This document shows, one piece after another, positions 1-7,187 of a stretch of 8,852 nt of DNA. How positions within the stretch are numbered: position 1 is the first letter of the stretch; each line of letters begins with the position of its first letter. The stretch is taken from assembly GCA_028682925.1 (NCBI GenBank), contig JAJRAG010000062.1:1-8852 (forward strand). Reading direction: 5' to 3'. The position numbers and the translations under genes are program-made. The stretch comes from Methanomassiliicoccales archaeon (GTDB lineage: Archaea > Thermoplasmatota > Thermoplasmata > Methanomassiliicoccales > JACIVX01). Under the pieces are notes generated by a model. That model was not told the origin of the DNA. It saw only the letters and a list, made by a program, of their open reading frames with translations, and did no database searches.

Positions 1-243
1 ATCGAGAAAGTAGAGGCTGAGAAAGCCAACATACTTGCTACATCAACCCTTATGACTCCGACACTCGCTGGAATGAAAGAGCTTGAGAAGATGTTGAAGG
101 AGAAGAACCTGAAGGGACCAGTCAAGACAATGATTGGTGGTGGAGCGACCTCAAAGGAGTTCGCAGCCCAGATTGGCGCGGACGCCTGGGGATACGATGC
201 AATCGAAGCCATCAAGATAGCAGCAAATCTCCTTAAGAAGTAA
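1..243 (+). CDS. Corrinoid (B12-binding) methyl-carrier protein, C-terminal part
   Basis: The reading frame is open from the first base and ends in TAA, giving the last 80 residues of a protein whose start lies upstream of the window. The sequence matches the end of the Rossmann-like cobalamin-binding domain of MtaC/MtbC/MttC-type proteins: an LATSTLMTPTLAGMKELEKM segment (alpha helix after the ST motif), then VKTMIGGGATSKEFAAQIGA, then GADAWGYDAIEAIKIA. In this family the protein carries a methyl group on Co(III) of a bound corrinoid between a substrate-specific methyltransferase and an acceptor methyltransferase in the cytoplasm. The DxHxxG motif that supplies the cobalt-ligand histidine lies further upstream and is not visible. 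The MtaA-like and RamA-like genes downstream fit this role. Which substrate (methanol, methylamine, methoxy compound, other) cannot be told, because the partner methyltransferase is not in view. Family assignment is firm; the subfamily is open. Confidence 0.88.
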   Translation: MEKVEAEKANILATSTLMTPTLAGMKELEKMLKEKNLKGPVKTMIGGGATSKEFAAQIGADAWGYDAIEAIKIAANLLKK

Positions 244-252
244 ACCCATTTT

Positions 253-285
253 GCGAGAGCGATGCTCTCGCCTGATATATTTTTT
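253..285 (+). terminator. Hairpin plus T tract after the corrinoid protein gene
   Basis: A perfect 8-bp inverted repeat, GCGAGAGC (253-260) and GCTCTCGC (264-271), has a 3-base loop and starts 9 bases after the stop codon. A run of six T follows at 280-285. This looks like a factor-independent terminator. Archaea often need only the T tract, so the hairpin may instead protect the 3' end of the mRNA. The T-rich part overlaps a possible TATA box for the next gene. Confidence 0.6.
273..285 (+). promoter_or_regulatory. Possible TATA box for the hyuA-like gene
   Basis: The AT-rich stretch TGATATATTTTTT resembles an archaeal TATA element. Its centre near 279 would place the start of transcription near 305, giving a leader of about 35 bases that includes the GAGG ribosome-binding site at 328-331. 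The same T run may terminate the upstream gene, so both readings are possible. Confidence 0.4.
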
Positions 286-327
286 ATCCTTTTCTCTCAT
301 ATCGGCTTGAGTCAAAGTAAGTGGAAA

Positions 328-331
328 GAGG
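328..331 (+). promoter_or_regulatory. Ribosome-binding site deciding the hyuA-like start
   Basis: GAGG lies 7 bases before the ATG at 339. The alternative GTG at 321 has no such sequence at the right distance, so the ATG is favoured. Confidence 0.55.
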
Positions 332-338
332 CGTCACC

Positions 339-2315
339 ATGAACCCAAAGCCGCCAAAAGAGAAACAGCAGCACGGACTCGGGATTGACACAGGGGGCAC
401 GTATACCGACGCTGTCATCGTCGACCTCAGAGACAATAGTGTACTGGCGAAGGCCAAGGTTCCGACGACCTATCATGATCTTTCAGTCGGGATTCGAGAA
501 GCCGTTGACGAAGTGTTACGAGCAGGCAAATCTGACAACGAGGACATCAGATTGGTTTGCATGTCGACGACGATTGCGACAAATTCCATACTACAGGGCA
601 AGGGCGGCAAAGTTGGACTGATAGGGATCGGCTGGAAGCCTCAGGGAAATTGGGTTCTTGGATCTGACAAGGCGAGTTTCGTCCGCGGCTCTCACGATTC
701 ATTTGGCAGCCAAATCGAACCGCTTGACGAAGCCGGTCTCGTCGACTCAATCCAACAGGTCGTCGGTGGAGTCGATTCGATAGTTGTTTCCAGCATATTC
801 AGCGTGTACAATCCGACGTTTGAGTTGCAGGCGAAAAGGATGATCCTGGAAAGAACCTCAATCCCTATAGTACTTGGTCACACCCTCACCGCCGAACTCG
901 GCATTCTGGAAAGGACCGTCACCGGCGTGCTCAACGCAAGATTGATCCCGATCATGGGCGACTTCATGAACGCCGTTGAAAGGTCGCTGAAGTCAAAGGG
1001 AATCGGTGCCCCTATCATGGTCTTCAAAGGTGACGGAGGCCTCATGTCGGTCGAAATCGCCAGAGAGAGGCCAATCGAGACCATACTCTCTGGCCCTGCT
1101 GCCAGCTTGATGGGAGGGAGTGTTCTTGCTGGTATCGATGACTGCATCGTGCTCGACATCGGCGGCACGTCGACAGACATCGCCTTCATGGACAGAGGGT
1201 TTCCACGTTTGAACGCACAAGGAGCAATGGTTGGAGGTTGGAGAACGAGGGTCAAGGCTATCGATATTTGGACGACGGGTTTAGGTGGCGACTCCATCGT
1301 GTTCCTGGACGACAAAGGCGAGATCCGCATAGGCCCGGAGAGGGTGATTCCTCTGGCGACAGCCTCCAGGCTGAGTGCCTCCTTCAAAAGCAAAATGGAG
1401 ACCAACTCGGATACTGGACTTTATGTTGCGAGCAGAGGTGAGACGGTCAACTTGACTGAGAATGAGAGGAAGGTGCTCCGATTCCTTGACTCTTCTGGGC
1501 CTTCCACGTTCTACGAAGTCATGGACGGAGTGCCCGAAGTAGTTCTGACGAAGGACGTTCTTCTTTCGCTTAAGAGCCATGGCTTTGTCATCCAGACGGG
1601 CTTGACTCCTACGGATATCATGCACGTCAATGGCGCCTACTCCATCGGAGACGCCGATAGTTCTCGGATCGGTGTGCGAATCGTGGCAGCAAAGTCGGAC
1701 ATGTCTCCGGACGAGCTTGTCGAGAAAACGATGAATCGCGTAATCACTCGAGTGGGGGAGGAGATTGTTCGCAAGATGATATTGGATCAGGTCGGGGACC
1801 TATCAAGGTCGGACGTTTTCGACTTCCTTCTCAGAGCTTGCGTGGGAGAAAGCACTGTCAGCGACATGAGCGTGAAGGTGAAGATCGATCGCCCTATTGT
1901 GGCCATAGGGGCTCCTGCCAGAATTCTGGTAAAACCACTTGAGGAGAGGATGGACGTGAACATCATCGTTCCTGTCAATCATGAAGTGGGAAATGCAGTG
2001 GGCGCGGTGTGCAGTCTCATCTCCGAGTCGGTGTGTGTCCAAATCTACCCGAAAGACTACAAATACATTGTTTTCGCTCCTGGATCGACACCAATCGAGT
2101 TCTCACATGTGGACGAGGCTATTGGGTCTGCGAAGACATCCGCGACAAGACATGCCCAGGAGAGGGTCGAGGCTTCCGGGGCGAAAGAAGTGAGGGTAAA
2201 GCTTGACGTTCTGGAGCATAGATTCAGTGATGGGTATGGCAAGGAGATGAAATTCATCAACTGGATCGAAGTGACCGCGGTCGCAACGGGGAGACCCGGT
2301 CTGAAGAACAAATGA
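339..2315 (+). CDS. HyuA-type hydantoinase/oxoprolinase family protein (ASKHA fold)
   Basis: The protein has 658 residues from the ATG at 339. The N-terminal domain starts with the phosphate-loop motif GIDTGGTYTD (15-24), followed by STTIATNSI (76-84). The central Hydantoinase_A domain has SGPAAS (251-256) and the second nucleotide-binding motif VLDIGGTSTD (271-280). A helical insert resembling a winged helix (about 375-425) precedes TPTDIMHVNG, and NHEVGNAVGA lies near the C terminus. Known relatives hydrolyse 5-oxoproline or hydantoins with ATP, but archaeal proteins of this length often sit beside corrinoid methyltransferases and their reaction is not established. No HyuB partner is present, which argues against classical hydantoinase activity. 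A GTG at 321 would add six residues. I prefer 339 because GAGG at 328-331 lies 7 bases before that ATG. The position between a corrinoid protein and an MtaA-like enzyme suggests a role in methyl-group or corrinoid metabolism (inference). Confidence 0.85.
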   Translation: MNPKPPKEKQQHGLGIDTGGTYTDAVIVDLRDNSVLAKAKVPTTYHDLSVGIREAVDEVLRAGKSDNEDIRLVCMSTTIATNSILQGKGGKVGLIGIGWKPQGNWVLGSDKASFVRGSHDSFGSQIEPLDEAGLVDSIQQVVGGVDSIVVSSIFSVYNPTFELQAKRMILERTSIPIVLGHTLTAELGILERTVTGVLNARLIPIMGDFMNAVERSLKSKGIGAPIMVFKGDGGLMSVEIARERPIETILSGPAASLMGGSVLAGIDDCIVLDIGGTSTDIAFMDRGFPRLNAQGAMVGGWRTRVKAIDIWTTGLGGDSIVFLDDKGEIRIGPERVIPLATASRLSASFKSKMETNSDTGLYVASRGETVNLTENERKVLRFLDSSGPSTFYEVMDGVPEVVLTKDVLLSLKSHGFVIQTGLTPTDIMHVNGAYSIGDADSSRIGVRIVAAKSDMSPDELVEKTMNRVITRVGEEIVRKMILDQVGDLSRSDVFDFLLRACVGESTVSDMSVKVKIDRPIVAIGAPARILVKPLEERMDVNIIVPVNHEVGNAVGAVCSLISESVCVQIYPKDYKYIVFAPGSTPIEFSHVDEAIGSAKTSATRHAQERVEASGAKEVRVKLDVLEHRFSDGYGKEMKFINWIEVTAVATGRPGLKNK

Positions 2316-2415
2316 AGCTCATCATAGAGACCATGGTCGAATCGCGTGGAACATTGTTGCAAAATTCGGGCTCACCCAGGACGTGAAAACAATCGTTTAC
2401 GAAACATTGAAGTAG
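2312..2415 (+). pseudogene. Short coupled ORF, apparently frame-disrupted
   Basis: An ATG at 2312 overlaps the stop of the hyuA-like gene in an ATGA arrangement, typical of translational coupling. Its own frame reads MKLIIETMVESR and then a less protein-like tail, stopping at TGA 2384-2386 (24 residues). The -1 frame from 2347 reads WNIVAKFGLTQDVKTIV and on to a TAG at 2413-2415, and it looks much more like real protein. A single missing base near 2345-2348 would join the two into one protein of about 34 residues. Alternatively, a frame change in the A run at 2310-2312 would extend the hyuA-like protein into the same downstream frame. It could also be non-coding spacer. I do not recognise a family. 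The call rests on composition and the coupled start only. Confidence 0.3.
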
Positions 2416-2453
2416 GTTCGTAAAGATAGATGAAAAGAACGTATGGCATGTTC

Positions 2454-2460
2454 AAGGAGG
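2454..2460 (+). promoter_or_regulatory. Strong Shine-Dalgarno site deciding the MtaA-like start
   Basis: AAGGAGG lies 8 bases before a GTG at 2469. This is the best ribosome-binding match before this gene. The upstream in-frame ATGs at 2430 and 2448 have no comparable site, and the ATG at 2481 is 20 bases away. Starting at the GTG also fits the family's N terminus. The motif lies in a Lys-Glu-Glu stretch of the longer frame, so chance cannot be excluded. Confidence 0.55.
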
Positions 2461-2468
2461 AAGATTTT

Positions 2469-3482
2469 GTGGATGATGGAATGAAACCTAGGGATCGGGT
2501 TCTCGCGGCACTCGCATGCAAGAAGCTTGACAGACCTCCTGTGGTCTGCTTCACGCAAAGCGCGACTGTGGATCAGATGGATGCTGTCGGCGCTCACTGG
2601 CCAGATGCCCACACGGACCCTGACAAAATGGTCACGCTCGCGTTGGCGTCCAACAAAGTGTTCGGATTTGAGTCTGCAAGATTGCCGTTCTGCTTGACAG
2701 TTGAAGCGGAAATAATGGGCTGCACAGTCGACCTTGGAAAGGTTGACCGAACTCCAATGGTCAAAAAGCATGTGTTCGAGTCATCGAGCGAGGTCGATGT
2801 TCCGAAGGATTTCTCACAGCTCGGAAGGGCGAAGATTGTCGTCGAGGCCACAAAATTGCTCAAGAAGCGATCTGGTGGTGAGTTGCCTGTCGTGGTCGGC
2901 ACGACTGGCCCGTTCACGATTGCCGGTCACCTCGTTGGCACCGAGAATCTGCTATTGTGGATTGTGACGGAACCCGAGAGCGTTCACAAGTTTGTGAAGA
3001 TTGCCGCTCAGGTCGAACACAACTACCTGAAGGCGATCGCGGCAGCTGGTGCGGACGTTATAGTGATGAGCGACCCATCAGCGTCCACAGACATGCTGTC
3101 CGGAGAGATGTTCGACGAGTTCGCTGCGCCGTACATTAAGCAGTCTTTCTCAGGCATTGAGGGCACAAGGAACGTCCTCCACATTTGCGGCGACACGACA
3201 TTGTTGTTGCCGCATATGATGGCGACAGGGGTTCACGGTCTCAGCATCGAGGAGAAGGTGCAGCCGGAGAAGGCGGTTGAAATCGTCCGAAACAAGGCCG
3301 CGCTCATTGGAAATGTCGGCGTTGTGAAGCCCCTCTTGCAGGGGACTCCTGAGGATGTGAAGAGAGAAACGACTAGGGTCGTAGAATCGGGATTCAACCT
3401 CGTCGCTCCAGGCTGCGGTCTCGCTGCAAGAGTTCCAAAGGACAACATCCAAGCGCTCGTTCATGCTGTGAAAGGACACTAG
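2469..3482 (+). CDS. MtaA/MtbA-type methylcobamide methyltransferase (uroporphyrinogen decarboxylase fold)
   Basis: With the GTG start the protein has 337 residues, the usual length for MtaA/MtbA; a start at 2430 would add 13. It opens with MKPRDRVLAALACKKLDRPP, the typical N terminus of the UroD/MtaA family, and contains GTTGPFTIAGHLVG and ADVIVMSDPSAS. The zinc ligands of the methyltransferase class are present: H238-x-C240 in HICGDT and C316 in APGCGL (numbered from the GTG). These separate it from true uroporphyrinogen decarboxylases. Known members move a methyl group from a methyl-corrinoid protein to coenzyme M, with zinc activating the thiol. Whether this organism uses coenzyme M or another thiol cannot be seen. 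The likely methyl donor is the corrinoid protein at the left edge. The gene ends in two tandem TAG codons and is followed by a terminator; it is probably cotranscribed with the hyuA-like gene. Confidence 0.88.
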   Translation: MDDGMKPRDRVLAALACKKLDRPPVVCFTQSATVDQMDAVGAHWPDAHTDPDKMVTLALASNKVFGFESARLPFCLTVEAEIMGCTVDLGKVDRTPMVKKHVFESSSEVDVPKDFSQLGRAKIVVEATKLLKKRSGGELPVVVGTTGPFTIAGHLVGTENLLLWIVTEPESVHKFVKIAAQVEHNYLKAIAAAGADVIVMSDPSASTDMLSGEMFDEFAAPYIKQSFSGIEGTRNVLHICGDTTLLLPHMMATGVHGLSIEEKVQPEKAVEIVRNKAALIGNVGVVKPLLQGTPEDVKRETTRVVESGFNLVAPGCGLAARVPKDNIQALVHAVKGH

Positions 3483-3489
3483 TAGGTTT

Positions 3490-3532
3490 GAGGGAGTACG
3501 CTTCCTCACCTCAGATTTTTTCTTCTTTTTTT
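3490..3532 (+). terminator. Hairpin and T-rich terminator after the MtaA-like gene
   Basis: A 7-bp stem pairs GAGGGAG (3490-3496) with CTTCCTC (3501-3507), with one G-U pair and a UACG tetraloop. A T-rich tract with runs of 6, 2 and 7 T follows at 3516-3532. It starts 7 bases after the stop codon. The T tract alone would suffice as an archaeal terminator. Confidence 0.75.
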
Positions 3533-3700
3533 CATCTTTCGCTGATTATTGCATAGCGATTCCGTTTACTCGAACCTCCCCGTCAATCACCTTTGGCCGT
3601 CACCGGAGGAGACGATCATGCAATCGACATAGAAACGGAAAATCTGCGATTGCCAGAATTCGCGGAATATCTTCATCAAAGTGATTGGATTTTTGACTCT
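3533..3700. other. Gene-free stretch with nested inverted repeats
   Basis: No convincing coding frame is present. TTCCGTTT (3560-3567) and AAACGGAA (3633-3640) form a perfect 8-bp inverted repeat. Between them lie CCTCC/GGAGG (3575-3579 and 3605-3609) and CGAT/ATCG (3613-3616 and 3623-3626), so the segment could fold into a branched RNA. It lies after the terminator of the previous gene and before the TATA box of the next one, so it does not obviously belong to either mRNA. It may be a small RNA, an operator region or nothing. Confidence 0.3.
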
Positions 3701-3711
3701 ATTTTTAAATA
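3701..3711 (+). promoter_or_regulatory. TATA box of the ramA-like/MBL transcription unit
   Basis: ATTTTTAAATA is a good archaeal TATA element in an AT-rich setting. Transcription would start about 26 bases from its centre, near 3732-3735, leaving a leader of only 7-10 bases before the ATG at 3742. That leader has no Shine-Dalgarno sequence, which fits a nearly leaderless transcript. Confidence 0.7.
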
Positions 3712-3741
3712 GAGGAACAATATTAACCTGCGGTACTTCCC

Positions 3742-5403
3742 ATGGCATTTGGCATCGCTCTCGATCTAGGGACGAGCGGATATCGTACACACCTTGTCGA
3801 TCTTTCGAAACGGGGAAGGATAATATCTACCGCGATCACAATGAGGCATCCGCTGCCTGGCGCAAACATAATGGATCACCTTCATTTCTGGCTTGAGAAC
3901 GGCGCCCAGGTTGGTCACAAGATCGTTCTGGAGACCGTCGACAAGTTGATTTCACTGCATGGCGCCGACTGCAAGGAGATCGAGCGAATAGCAGTCTGCG
4001 GTAACCCTGCGCAGCTCTCCATGTTCGAGGGCATCGAGATCAGGGACCTTGCATTTGCCGGAGTCTCCATGCTCAAACGGCTACATGTTGAGAGCCCCAA
4101 TCGAAGAGGTCATACGACAACGGCAGGAACGGTCGGACTGGCATCAGTGAGTCCTGAAGTCTTGATATCCATTCCGCCAGCGATTAGGCACGAAGTCGGC
4201 GCGGACGCTCTGGCGATGATAATAAAATCGGGGCTCCTAGATAAGAAGGAAACGTGCATGGTTACTGACTATGGCACCAATGCTGAGATGGGCCTCTATC
4301 ATGAGGGAGAGCTGTACAGCGGCAGTTCCGCTGCTGGACCTGCAATGGAAGGTCAACATATATCTTTTGGAATGCTAGCCGCGCCTCATGCTATATCGGA
4401 TTTGAATTTCGCGGAGGACGGATACTGGGTAAACGATGTTCTTGACGAGAGGTTGGGCCCCCATCATAGCAAGTCGGTCGACCCAAAGACCGGAAAGGAA
4501 AGAAAGCTAGATGGACTAAAGGCGCGGGGAATCACCGGGACCGGAGTAGTTGCGGCAGTGGCGCTAGGCATCGAATCGGGTCTCATCAAGCTTCCGCATA
4601 TCGCAACGCCGGACAAGACCCTCCATCTCCAGGATGGTATCATCTTCAATGGAATGGATCTGAAAGAAGCCGGAAAGGCTATGGGCGCGATCAGGGCGGG
4701 TCACAAGACGCTCATCGAGGAGATAGGGATCGATGACACTGAGGTGAAGACGATGTACTTGGCAGGTGCGTCAGGTACTTATGTCGATCCAATAAAGGCA
4801 CAGACGTGCGGGCTCGTGCCGAGGGTCGTCGAGAAGACGGTCCAGATAGGGAACACATCGTTGATGATGGCGTACGATCTTCTTGTCGATCCTGGCGTCC
4901 TCGACACGATGCAGAGCGTCGCGGATTCCATCGCTTCAAAGCACATCATGTTCGCCACATCGAAGATCTTCGAGGAACTTTACGTTAATGAAGTCGCTTA
5001 CTGGCTCGAAGGAATGCCATTGGAGATTTACAATGAGTTCATCAAAACCTATGGTCTGAAGCCAATGCCCGACATCATCAGGCCGAAGGAGACGCTGAGG
5101 ATAGTCGACAGGGACATTCCCAATGTAGGTTCCAAAGGACTCAAGACATTGGAGAATGTCGGAGTCTATCTGATTGGAGGGTTCAAGGGGTGCACGGGGT
5201 GCAAGAAATGCGAATTGGAGTGCCCGGAGAAGGCCCTTAAGGTCGAACGGGTCGGAAAGAAGGATTTCAAAATAACCATAGCGACGGAGTACTGCCTTGG
5301 AACGGCCTGCAAGAACTGCGAACAGGTATGCCCCCAGGATTCATTCCGATTCAACGAACTGAGAGTAGTCAAACGTGAGGAAGTGAGCGGTAAGTGCGAA
5401 TAA
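3742..5403 (+). CDS. ramA: RamA-like reductive activase of corrinoid methyltransferase proteins
   Basis: The protein has 553 residues, close to characterised RamA. The N-terminal ASKHA-type ATPase region starts with IALDLGTSGYRTHLVDL (5-21). VTDYGTNAEMGLYHEGELYS (174-193) and AGPAMEG follow, conserved in the DUF4445/RACo family. AGASGTYVDP lies at 341-350. The C terminus has two [4Fe-4S] cluster motifs: C484-x2-C487-x2-C490-x3-CP and C518-x4-C523-x2-C526-x3-CP. There is no N-terminal [2Fe-2S] domain, as in RamA and unlike bacterial RACo. RamA uses ATP and low-potential electrons to reduce inactive Co(II) corrinoid to Co(I). Here it could serve the corrinoid protein at the left edge and also MtrA. 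The ATG at 3742 has no Shine-Dalgarno site, but the TATA box about 35 bases upstream supports it. Its last 10 bases overlap the next gene. I am confident of the family; the client protein is inferred. Confidence 0.92.
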   Translation: MAFGIALDLGTSGYRTHLVDLSKRGRIISTAITMRHPLPGANIMDHLHFWLENGAQVGHKIVLETVDKLISLHGADCKEIERIAVCGNPAQLSMFEGIEIRDLAFAGVSMLKRLHVESPNRRGHTTTAGTVGLASVSPEVLISIPPAIRHEVGADALAMIIKSGLLDKKETCMVTDYGTNAEMGLYHEGELYSGSSAAGPAMEGQHISFGMLAAPHAISDLNFAEDGYWVNDVLDERLGPHHSKSVDPKTGKERKLDGLKARGITGTGVVAAVALGIESGLIKLPHIATPDKTLHLQDGIIFNGMDLKEAGKAMGAIRAGHKTLIEEIGIDDTEVKTMYLAGASGTYVDPIKAQTCGLVPRVVEKTVQIGNTSLMMAYDLLVDPGVLDTMQSVADSIASKHIMFATSKIFEELYVNEVAYWLEGMPLEIYNEFIKTYGLKPMPDIIRPKETLRIVDRDIPNVGSKGLKTLENVGVYLIGGFKGCTGCKKCELECPEKALKVERVGKKDFKITIATEYCLGTACKNCEQVCPQDSFRFNELRVVKREEVSGKCE

Positions 5404-6254
5404 TCTCGGTCGTAGACAACATATCTTCGCCCCCATATTCACCTTCGGGGCTGGTCATGATGCTCGACAGTCCAGACAGACATTTCCTGTCTGAGCACGG
5501 TTTCTCGCTCCTGGTAGAAAATGAAAAGGGTGAGAGGGTCTTGATCGACGCCGGTGCTTCCGAGCAGGTATTGATGCACAACCTGGGACTGCTGGGTCTC
5601 AAGCCCGAGAGCATCAATGCGGTCTTCATTTCTCACGGCCACTACGATCACGTCGGCGGGCTCGTCCCGTTGATAAAAGCAGGCGTGCCGATTTTCGCAC
5701 ATCCAAGAACGTTCGCAGGAAAGCGGTACATCCTCCAAGGAACGAAGAGAACGGACCTTTCCGTTCCCATGTCAGTTGTCGAGGCGCTGAAGGACGCGAG
5801 ACTGAATCTATCGGCGTCAAGCATCGAGCTCGCTGAGGGCATCAAGACATCAGGCGAGATTCCTCGTCAGTATCCTTTCGAAGGGCCGGGCACCTTCATC
5901 AGGGAAGAGGACGGCAAGGTCGTAGAGGACAACAACATCGACGATCAGGCTGTCTATGTCACATCAAAAAAGGGACTCATTGTCATTTCTGGATGCGGTC
6001 ATGCCGGCATTGTAAACATCGTTCAGCAAGCCAAGAAATCCACTGGAACGAAGGTGTTCATGGCGATGGGAGGGTTCCACCTCTACAGTGGTGACACCGA
6101 CAGACTGCTGAAGACGATGGACCATCTGAAGAATCTTGGGGTTGATCACATCGCCCCGATGCACTGCACCGGATTCGAAGCAATGAAGCTTCTCTCAGAT
6201 AGATTCGTCGGCTTCGAGCTGATGTCCGTCGGCTGCGAGATGAGCATCCAGTGA
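5394..6254 (+). CDS. MBL-fold metallohydrolase, COG1237 type
   Basis: The 286-residue protein starts at a GTG inside the end of the ramA-like gene (10-base overlap), with GAGG/GTGAG purine-rich sequence just before it, so translation is probably coupled. It has the metallo-beta-lactamase metal site: H81-G-H83-Y-D85-H86 in SHGHYDHVGG, H203 in SGCGHAG and H257 in PMHCTG. The N-terminal FSLLVENEKGERVLIDAG and the MGGFHLYSG segment fit the COG1237 group, often named 7,8-dihydropterin-6-methyl-4-(beta-D-ribofuranosyl)aminobenzene 5'-phosphate synthase after a methanogen protein linked to methanopterin synthesis. No signal peptide or membrane segment is seen, so it should be cytoplasmic. Pterin synthesis would fit the MtrA/MtrH genes next door, but many COG1237 proteins have no tested function, so this is inference. 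The next gene converges from the other strand 41 bases away. Confidence 0.82.
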   Translation: MRIISVVDNISSPPYSPSGLVMMLDSPDRHFLSEHGFSLLVENEKGERVLIDAGASEQVLMHNLGLLGLKPESINAVFISHGHYDHVGGLVPLIKAGVPIFAHPRTFAGKRYILQGTKRTDLSVPMSVVEALKDARLNLSASSIELAEGIKTSGEIPRQYPFEGPGTFIREEDGKVVEDNNIDDQAVYVTSKKGLIVISGCGHAGIVNIVQQAKKSTGTKVFMAMGGFHLYSGDTDRLLKTMDHLKNLGVDHIAPMHCTGFEAMKLLSDRFVGFELMSVGCEMSIQ

Positions 6255-6295
6255 TGTGTCAGACGTATTCAGACATCCTTCTATGACATCTCTTG

Positions 6296-7183
6296 CTATT
6301 CGAAGACTGATTGCCTTACAAGCTCGTCCGCGAATGCGGCGGTGAGGAAGATGCGTCTTGCGTACTCGATCGGCCCGTACATGACAAAATCCGCTCCTGC
6401 CATGATTGGAATGGCGGCTGACGATGTGTCGACATATCTGAAAAGCTGTCTGTCCTTCTCCCTGGCCCTAATAGCTGGTGGCCAAGATTCCACTGCGTTG
6501 TGGAGAGCGCATCCAGACGGATATCCCCATTTCGCCTTTGCCACGATAAGTGCTTTTAGAGCAGAACCCGCCATCTGTTCGACTGACATCACGGCGAGGT
6601 CGATCAAGGGTTTCTCGATCCCGTGTCTCTTAGCCATCTCGATAAGACCTTCCTTGAATATTCCTCCCCCGTCATCTAGAATGTAGATCTTGCCCTTGAC
6701 CCCTAGGTCCTTCGGATTGAATGCGAGAAGCACGGCGGATTTGATTTTCGAATCATGAAGCTTCGCAAGTTCCTCAGGGGATGTGCCTGCATTGACAGAG
6801 TTGTAGACGATTCTGTCCCCCAATCCCAATTCCCCTGCCGTCACAGCGCCTGAGATCCTGACATCAGGACTGGGCGAGTCGATGAAGAGCGGCAAATCGG
6901 AGAGTCCTGCGACCTTCTCAAGGTATGAAGCCATGGCCTCCTTTGTCTCAGCGTAGATCATCAGCGAAGCCGGACTACCAGTCTCAACCATCGCTTCATG
7001 GAGATCATCGAGAACCCTTCTGAGCGATTCCTTCTTGAGCCCTCCCTTCAATCTGTCCTCCACAATGCTATGACCTGGATAGAATAAGGATCCAACAAGG
7101 ACCGTTCTCCTCTCACCTGGCTGGCCCCCGTACGATACTCCTCCCAACCTGAAAACGTGCTGGATGTTCTGGAACTTGAACAT
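6296..7183 (-). CDS. mtrH: MtrH-like H4MPT:corrinoid methyltransferase subunit
   Basis: The protein has 295 residues. It opens with MFKFQNIQHVFRLGGVSYGG and QPGERRTVLVG, which matches the MtrH N terminus very well. IDSPSPDVR (101-109), YNSVN (127-131), LLAFNP (152-157), PLIDLAVMS (192-200) and GADFVMYGPIEYA (263-275) are the expected TIM-barrel pterin-site landmarks. In methanogens MtrH moves the methyl group between methyl-H4MPT and the corrinoid of MtrA; related proteins (MtgA type) work with tetrahydrofolate and other corrinoid proteins. The start is set by GGGAGGA ending 7 bases before the ATG, inside the end of mtrA. The stop of mtrA is 4 bases before this ATG, so the two genes form one operon. 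No mtrB-G genes are adjacent. Direction of transfer and the pterin are inferred. Confidence 0.9.
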   Translation of the reverse strand: MFKFQNIQHVFRLGGVSYGGQPGERRTVLVGSLFYPGHSIVEDRLKGGLKKESLRRVLDDLHEAMVETGSPASLMIYAETKEAMASYLEKVAGLSDLPLFIDSPSPDVRISGAVTAGELGLGDRIVYNSVNAGTSPEELAKLHDSKIKSAVLLAFNPKDLGVKGKIYILDDGGGIFKEGLIEMAKRHGIEKPLIDLAVMSVEQMAGSALKALIVAKAKWGYPSGCALHNAVESWPPAIRAREKDRQLFRYVDTSSAAIPIMAGADFVMYGPIEYARRIFLTAAFADELVRQSVFE

Positions 7184-7187
7184 CTTG

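Noticed and set aside
878..1405. A 175-codon open frame on the minus strand inside the hyuA-like gene
   Set aside because: It lies wholly opposite a gene with clear family motifs and its translation shows no recognisable domain; it is an antisense shadow.
2350..2360. The 11-mer AACATTGTTGC shared with 8356-8366
   Set aside because: Several shared 11-mers are expected by chance in a sequence of this length, and the contexts differ.
2397..2771. A minus-strand frame of 124 codons over the start of the MtaA-like gene
   Set aside because: Opposite a well-supported gene, with low-complexity, Arg/His-rich translation; treated as shadow.
3480..3485. Tandem TAG codons as possible pyrrolysine readthrough
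   Set aside because: Two consecutive TAG codons are followed within two codons by TGA, and the MtaA-like protein is already full length, so TAG acts as a stop.
3541..3741. A cobalamin riboswitch upstream of the ramA-like gene
   Set aside because: No conserved B12-box sequence was seen, and the TATA box lies downstream of the inverted repeats, so they would not be in the leader.
3587..3790. A minus-strand frame of 67 codons in the region before the ramA-like gene
   Set aside because: It runs over the TATA box and start of the ramA-like gene, has no ribosome-binding site and no recognised family.
6255..6295. A bidirectional terminator between the convergent MBL and mtrH genes
   Set aside because: Only a weak 5-bp pairing (GATGT with ACATC) and no T tract on either strand.
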